A DNA stretch of 64,000 nt, taken from assembly GCA_947449735.1 (NCBI GenBank), contig CANFTB010000001.1, positions 1-64,000 on the forward strand, read 5' to 3'. Made by a program: the position numbers and the translations under genes. The notes under the pieces are model-generated. The model was not told where the DNA came from. It searched no databases and saw nothing but the letters and a program-made list of their open reading frames with translations. Shown piece by piece: positions 60,812 to 64,000 of the stretch (position 1 is its first letter; each line of letters starts with the position of its first letter). This DNA is from Chthoniobacteraceae bacterium. GTDB taxonomy: Bacteria > Verrucomicrobiota > Verrucomicrobiia > Chthoniobacterales > Chthoniobacteraceae.

Positions 60812-62209
60812 ATGAATATGGAACCGCTTTGCACGCCCCTCAGCAGAAGGTCCGTCCTCCAACAGCTCTCGAGCGGTTTCGGATACCTGGCCTTCGCCGG
60901 ACTCGCGCAGGAATCCGTCCGCGCCGAAAATGCGGGACCTCTCGCCCCCAAGGCGCCCCATTTCACACCAAAGGCGAAGCGGGTGATTTTTTTGTGCATG
61001 AACGGGGCGCCTTCGCATCTGGACCTGTTGGATCCAAAGCCGAGGCTGCTCGAGGACGACGGCAAACCCAGTCCCAAGGCGCGCAACGGGGCCGTGCGGT
61101 TGATGGGCTCGCCCTGGAAATTCAACAGGATGGGGCGGTGCGGCACCGAGTTCAGCGAACTGCTTCCCGAAACGGGAAAGCACGCCGATTCCATGTGCGT
61201 GATCCGCTCCATGCAGACGGATGTTCCGGCGCACGGTCCGGCGAGCATCCAGTTGCACACCGGAAGCGCGCAGTTCGTCCGGCCGTCGCTTGGAGCGTGG
61301 ACCCTGTACGGCTTGGGAACGGTCTCCGAAAACCTGCCCGGGTTCATCAGCCTCAGCGCTCCGGCAAACAACGGCGGGGCGCAGAAGTACGGGAGCGCGT
61401 TTCTGCCCGCGTTTTACCAAGGCACCCCGATCGGGGCGCTGGGACCTTTCGGGAAAGCGGTCGGCGAACTGAAGCTCAACAACGTCGCGAACACCAAGCT
61501 GTCGGCCGCGCAGCAGAGGGCGCAGATCGACCTAGTCCAGGCGCTCAACCGGGAGCGCCTCGGGCGGGATGTCGTCAACCCGCAGGTGGAGGGTTTGATC
61601 GAGTCCCTTGAGCTGGGGTTCCGGATGCAGAGTGAGATGCCCTCGCTTTTGGACTGGAGCACTGAAAGTGAGGCGACCAAGCAGCTGTACGGCATCGGAG
61701 ACGAGGCCACGGATTTCATGGGGCGGCAATGCCTGCTCGCACGCCGTTTTGCAGAGGCGGGGGTGCGCTTTATTCAGGTGAACCACGGAGACTGGGACGA
61801 CCACCGCGGGCTGACCCAGGAGCTTCCCAAGCACTGTCGCGAAGTCGACAAGCCGGTCGCCGCCTTGCTCACGGATCTGCGTTCGCGCGGACTTTTGGAT
61901 GACACGCTGGTGATCTGGGGAGGCGAGTTCGGGCGCACGCCGCACGCACAGGGGAATGGACGCGACCACAACGCAAAGGGCTTTTCAATGTGGATGGCGG
62001 GCGGCGGGGTCCGGGGCGGGATGGTGCACGGCGCCACGGACGAGTACGGGTACGAGGCGGTGGAAAATCCGGTGCACATCCACGACTGGCACGCCACGAT
62101 CCTGGCGCTGCTCGGACTGGATCACGAAAGACTGACCTTCCGCCACGCCGGCCGGGACTTCCGCCTCACGGACGTGCGCGGAAACGTGGTGAAAGCCATC
62201 ATGGCCTGA
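60812..62209 (+). CDS. Tat-exported DUF1501 protein
   Basis: A 465-residue protein with a twin-arginine signal (PLSRRSVLQQLSSGFGYLAFAG). The DUF1501 domain resembles the alkaline-phosphatase/sulfatase fold: KAKRVIFLCMNGAPSHLDLLDPKP near residue 60, the middle MCVIRSMQTDVPAHG, and late VIWGGEFGRTPHAQG-GRDHNAKGF and HDWHATILALLG. It is nearly always encoded next to a DUF1549/DUF1553 protein, as here (seven bases apart), and the two are thought to work together. The substrate is unknown. Confidence 0.92.
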   Translation: MNMEPLCTPLSRRSVLQQLSSGFGYLAFAGLAQESVRAENAGPLAPKAPHFTPKAKRVIFLCMNGAPSHLDLLDPKPRLLEDDGKPSPKARNGAVRLMGSPWKFNRMGRCGTEFSELLPETGKHADSMCVIRSMQTDVPAHGPASIQLHTGSAQFVRPSLGAWTLYGLGTVSENLPGFISLSAPANNGGAQKYGSAFLPAFYQGTPIGALGPFGKAVGELKLNNVANTKLSAAQQRAQIDLVQALNRERLGRDVVNPQVEGLIESLELGFRMQSEMPSLLDWSTESEATKQLYGIGDEATDFMGRQCLLARRFAEAGVRFIQVNHGDWDDHRGLTQELPKHCREVDKPVAALLTDLRSRGLLDDTLVIWGGEFGRTPHAQGNGRDHNAKGFSMWMAGGGVRGGMVHGATDEYGYEAVENPVHIHDWHATILALLGLDHERLTFRHAGRDFRLTDVRGNVVKAIMA

Positions 62210-62249
62210 GGCCTTGCGTTGGCGGAACTCGGGGCGGGCGTTCCCTGCC

Positions 62250-63806
62250 TCAGCCCTTCTTCTCGGGCTTGGACTCTGAATTCGGGGTCCGGGTGCTGCC
62301 GTTGGAGATTTCCTGGAGCAGCTGTTTGGTGAGTCGTGCGGCGACCTCTGGGTTCTCCACGGCGCGGTTCACAGCTTCGGCGCCGTCGTCGTTCATGTTG
62401 TAAAGCTGGGTGGCGGACAGTTTTTTGACGGCGGGGGAGTTTGGGCGGGGCTCGCTCCAGCCTCCGGAGTCGGCCGCGAGGATGAGCTTCCAGGGGCCCT
62501 GGCGGATGGCGAAGGTGCCGTTGACGGAGTGGTGGACGAGCGTCTTGCGGGCGTTTTTCGGTTCGCCGCGCAGCAGGGGTAGGATGGTGATGCTGTCCTC
62601 GGCGGTGTTTTCCGGGAGGGTTTTCCCAAGGATGTCCGCTACCGTGGCAAACCAGTCGTTCAGGCAGACGAGTTCCTTGGAGGTCGAGCCTGCGGGGATT
62701 TTTCCCGGCCAGCTGGCGATGAAGGGGATGTGGTGGCCGCCGTCGAAGATGTCGGCCTTGGTGCCGCGGAAGGTGAAGCTCGGGTTGTGTCCGTGGGATG
62801 CGAGTTCGGCAAAGTCGGCCAGAGGGGAACAGCCGTTGTCGCTGGTCATCACCACGAGGGTGTTTTCTGAAATGCCCTCCTGTTGCAGGGCATCGAGAAC
62901 GGCGCCGAGCGTGGCGTCTGTTTGCATGACGAAATCCGCGTAGGGGCTGATTCCGCTCTTTCCCCGCCATGCCTCGGACGGGACGATGGGCGTGTGCGGC
63001 GCATTGAGGGGCATGTAGAGGAAGAAGGGCTTTCCTTCTTTTGACGCCTTCGCGGAATCATGGATGAGAGCGACTGCGCGCTTGGTGAGTTCGGGCAGGA
63101 CGTTTTCGGCCTCGAAGGAATTGGCCGCCGGGCCGGGCCGGGTGGCGCCGGACTTGGCTTTTCCTGCGGTCATGGGAAAGGACTTGTCGACGGTGGGGAT
63201 TTCCAAAACCCGGTTGTTTTGGAGGAAGGTGTACGGAACCATGTCGAGGGAGGCCGCGATGCCGAAGTAATGTTCGAATCCTACACCGAGCGGCCCGCCG
63301 CCGAAGGGCTGGGTGAAGTCGGCGTTCCAGCCCTCGACGCCTTTCTCGATGTTGTCGGTGAAAGGCGGGGTGCCCTCCTTGCGTTTCCAGTCGAAGCCGA
63401 GGTGCCACTTGCCGATGCAGGCTGTCTTGTAACCCTGTTCCTTAAGGAAAGAGGCGACCGTGGCGCGGCCGGGCTCGATCAGGTCGGGGCTCATGCCGCC
63501 CTGGACACCGCTTTTGAGGCGGGACCGCCAATTGTAGCGGCCGGTCATGATGCCGTAGCGAGTCGGGGTGCAGACGGCGCTGCTGGAATGGGCGTCGGTG
63601 AAACGCATCCCAGCCGCCGCGAGGCGGTCCATGTGCGGGGTGGCGATTTTGCCTTCGGGATTCAGGCAGCGCACGTCGCCGTAGCCGAGGTCGTCGGCGA
63701 GGATGTAGACGAAATTCGGACGGGAGGGGGCGGGTTCGGCAGCGTTGGCTGTGAGGGCGCCGGCGGCAAGGCAGGCGAGGAGCGCGACAAGGGGGGAGGC
63801 TTTCAT
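62250..63806 (-). CDS. Secreted type I sulfatase (arylsulfatase A-like)
   Basis: A 518-residue exported sulfatase with a signal peptide (MKASPLVALLACLAAGALTANA). Metal-binding D38-D39 (YILADDLGYGD) and the catalytic-site motif C79-T-P-T-R (SAVCTPTRYGIMTGR) are present; the cysteine is the residue converted to formylglycine by a sulfatase-modifying enzyme, not found in this window. The K/H residues of CIGKWHLG and the metal DNG of MTSDNGC are also conserved. Substrate unknown. The start follows a C-rich tract. It is convergent with DUF1501 and could act with the polysaccharide-degrading genes here. Confidence 0.92.
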   Translation of the reverse strand: MKASPLVALLACLAAGALTANAAEPAPSRPNFVYILADDLGYGDVRCLNPEGKIATPHMDRLAAAGMRFTDAHSSSAVCTPTRYGIMTGRYNWRSRLKSGVQGGMSPDLIEPGRATVASFLKEQGYKTACIGKWHLGFDWKRKEGTPPFTDNIEKGVEGWNADFTQPFGGGPLGVGFEHYFGIAASLDMVPYTFLQNNRVLEIPTVDKSFPMTAGKAKSGATRPGPAANSFEAENVLPELTKRAVALIHDSAKASKEGKPFFLYMPLNAPHTPIVPSEAWRGKSGISPYADFVMQTDATLGAVLDALQQEGISENTLVVMTSDNGCSPLADFAELASHGHNPSFTFRGTKADIFDGGHHIPFIASWPGKIPAGSTSKELVCLNDWFATVADILGKTLPENTAEDSITILPLLRGEPKNARKTLVHHSVNGTFAIRQGPWKLILAADSGGWSEPRPNSPAVKKLSATQLYNMNDDGAEAVNRAVENPEVAARLTKQLLQEISNGSTRTPNSESKPEKKG

Positions 63807-63902
63807 GGGACTGCGTTGGGGGGGATTGCGGGGGCAGCTTGTCTCCGGTGTTCCGCGCCGGTGTGAAGGCGCGTGAACGACGCTTGAACGACTCGCTGAC
63901 CC

Positions 63903-64000
63903 TCAAGAGGGGGATGCATTCAGGCGGGTTTGCCAGCTTTCGACCATTTCCTCGAGCGAACGCTGGAGGGTGAACTCGAGGTCCCACCCAGGATAGTGCG
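63903..64000 (-). CDS. C-terminal end of a probable sugar-nucleotide epimerase/dehydratase (partial)
   Basis: The last 98 bases read on the minus strand as HYPGWDLEFTLQRSLEEMV-ESW, then about ten more residues and a TGA stop. A tail of this kind (Y-P-x-W, then basic and helical L-x-x-x-L-E-E-M) closes many extended SDR-type NAD-dependent epimerases. Only 32 codons are visible, so the assignment is tentative. The gene continues past the window edge. Confidence 0.45.
   Translation of the reverse strand, partial: HYPGWDLEFTLQRSLEEMVESWQTRLNASPS

Noticed and set aside
58858..61371. An 837-codon minus-strand open frame opposite the DUF1549/DUF1553 and DUF1501 genes
   Set aside because: It spans two conserved plus-strand genes and their junction; composition is Arg/His-rich and typical of antisense frames.

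Overview
The window looks like a chromosomal segment of a GC-rich, Gram-negative, polysaccharide-degrading bacterium, most likely a member of the Verrucomicrobiota (the Planctomycetota are the main alternative). The evidence is the combination of a cytochrome-type DUF1549/DUF1553 protein next to a Tat-exported DUF1501 protein, a DUF1080 protein, a sulfatase, a sialate O-acetylesterase, an LpxI-type lipid A enzyme (so an outer membrane) and PilT-type ATPases. No rRNA, tRNA, CRISPR array, prophage or insertion sequence was recognised.

Layout. 1-425: the tail of a VapBC-like toxin-antitoxin pair. 0.8-6.8 kb: sialate O-acetylesterase, a CinA-like/NadD-like fusion, PhnA and an exported oligopeptidase B. 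7.0-20.0 kb: a complete L-rhamnose locus on the minus strand, in transcription order isomerase (rhaA), ABC importer (rhaT, two permeases, rhaS), GH78 alpha-L-rhamnosidase, rhamnulokinase (rhaB) and a bifunctional aldolase/dehydrogenase (rhaD). 20.1-30.7 kb, plus strand: two envelope proteins, the tyrA-aroA-cmk-plsC cluster, a flavin oxidoreductase, a PQQ-type beta-propeller, a tandem PilT-family ATPase fusion and a small secreted protein. 30.8-36.3 kb: a DUF2339 membrane protein, a GH99-like/esterase fusion, an orphan NarL-type response regulator and a YciE-like protein. 36.9-40.2 kb: folE2-lpxI and nadB. 40.5-44.3 kb: a xylFGH sugar importer. 44.6-46.9 kb: a solitary nucleotidyltransferase and an ABC-F ATPase. 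47.1-51.7 kb: an AttEFH-like three-gene ABC/lipocalin operon. 51.7-56.5 kb: a 16-residue-repeat exported protein, an HDAC-like deacetylase, DUF1080, a Tat-exported pyruvyl-transferase-like protein, an amidase and a small secreted protein. 56.6-62.2 kb: an ECF sigma-factor operon that carries its own candidate ECF promoter and runs through a small membrane protein, a Spy-like periplasmic protein, an EF-hand/cytochrome DUF1549-DUF1553 protein and DUF1501. 62.2-64.0 kb: a sulfatase and the C-terminal end of a probable sugar-nucleotide epimerase.

How the parts fit. The rhamnose locus joins extracellular release of rhamnose, ABC uptake, isomerisation, phosphorylation, aldol cleavage and lactaldehyde oxidation in one strand-consistent block. 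The xylose-type importer, sulfatase, sialate esterase, DUF1080 and GH99-like enzyme fit the same lifestyle of scavenging complex, possibly sulfated, polysaccharides. The biosynthetic genes (tyrA, aroA, cmk, plsC, lpxI, folE2, nadB) mark ordinary chromosome.

Most noteworthy. (1) The ECF sigma operon with a TGAAAC-N16-CGTA promoter. (2) Two complete PilT-family modules in one polypeptide. (3) A CinA-like domain without its catalytic signature fused to a NadD-like nucleotidyltransferase. (4) A GH99-like domain fused to an esterase. (5) An exported protein made of six exact 16-residue YQG/WDG repeats. (6) Four dispersed ~90-115 bp palindromic elements, one of which appears to supply the start codon and ribosome-binding site of rhaB. 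(7) Recurrent C-rich tracts directly before start codons, where a Shine-Dalgarno sequence would be expected.
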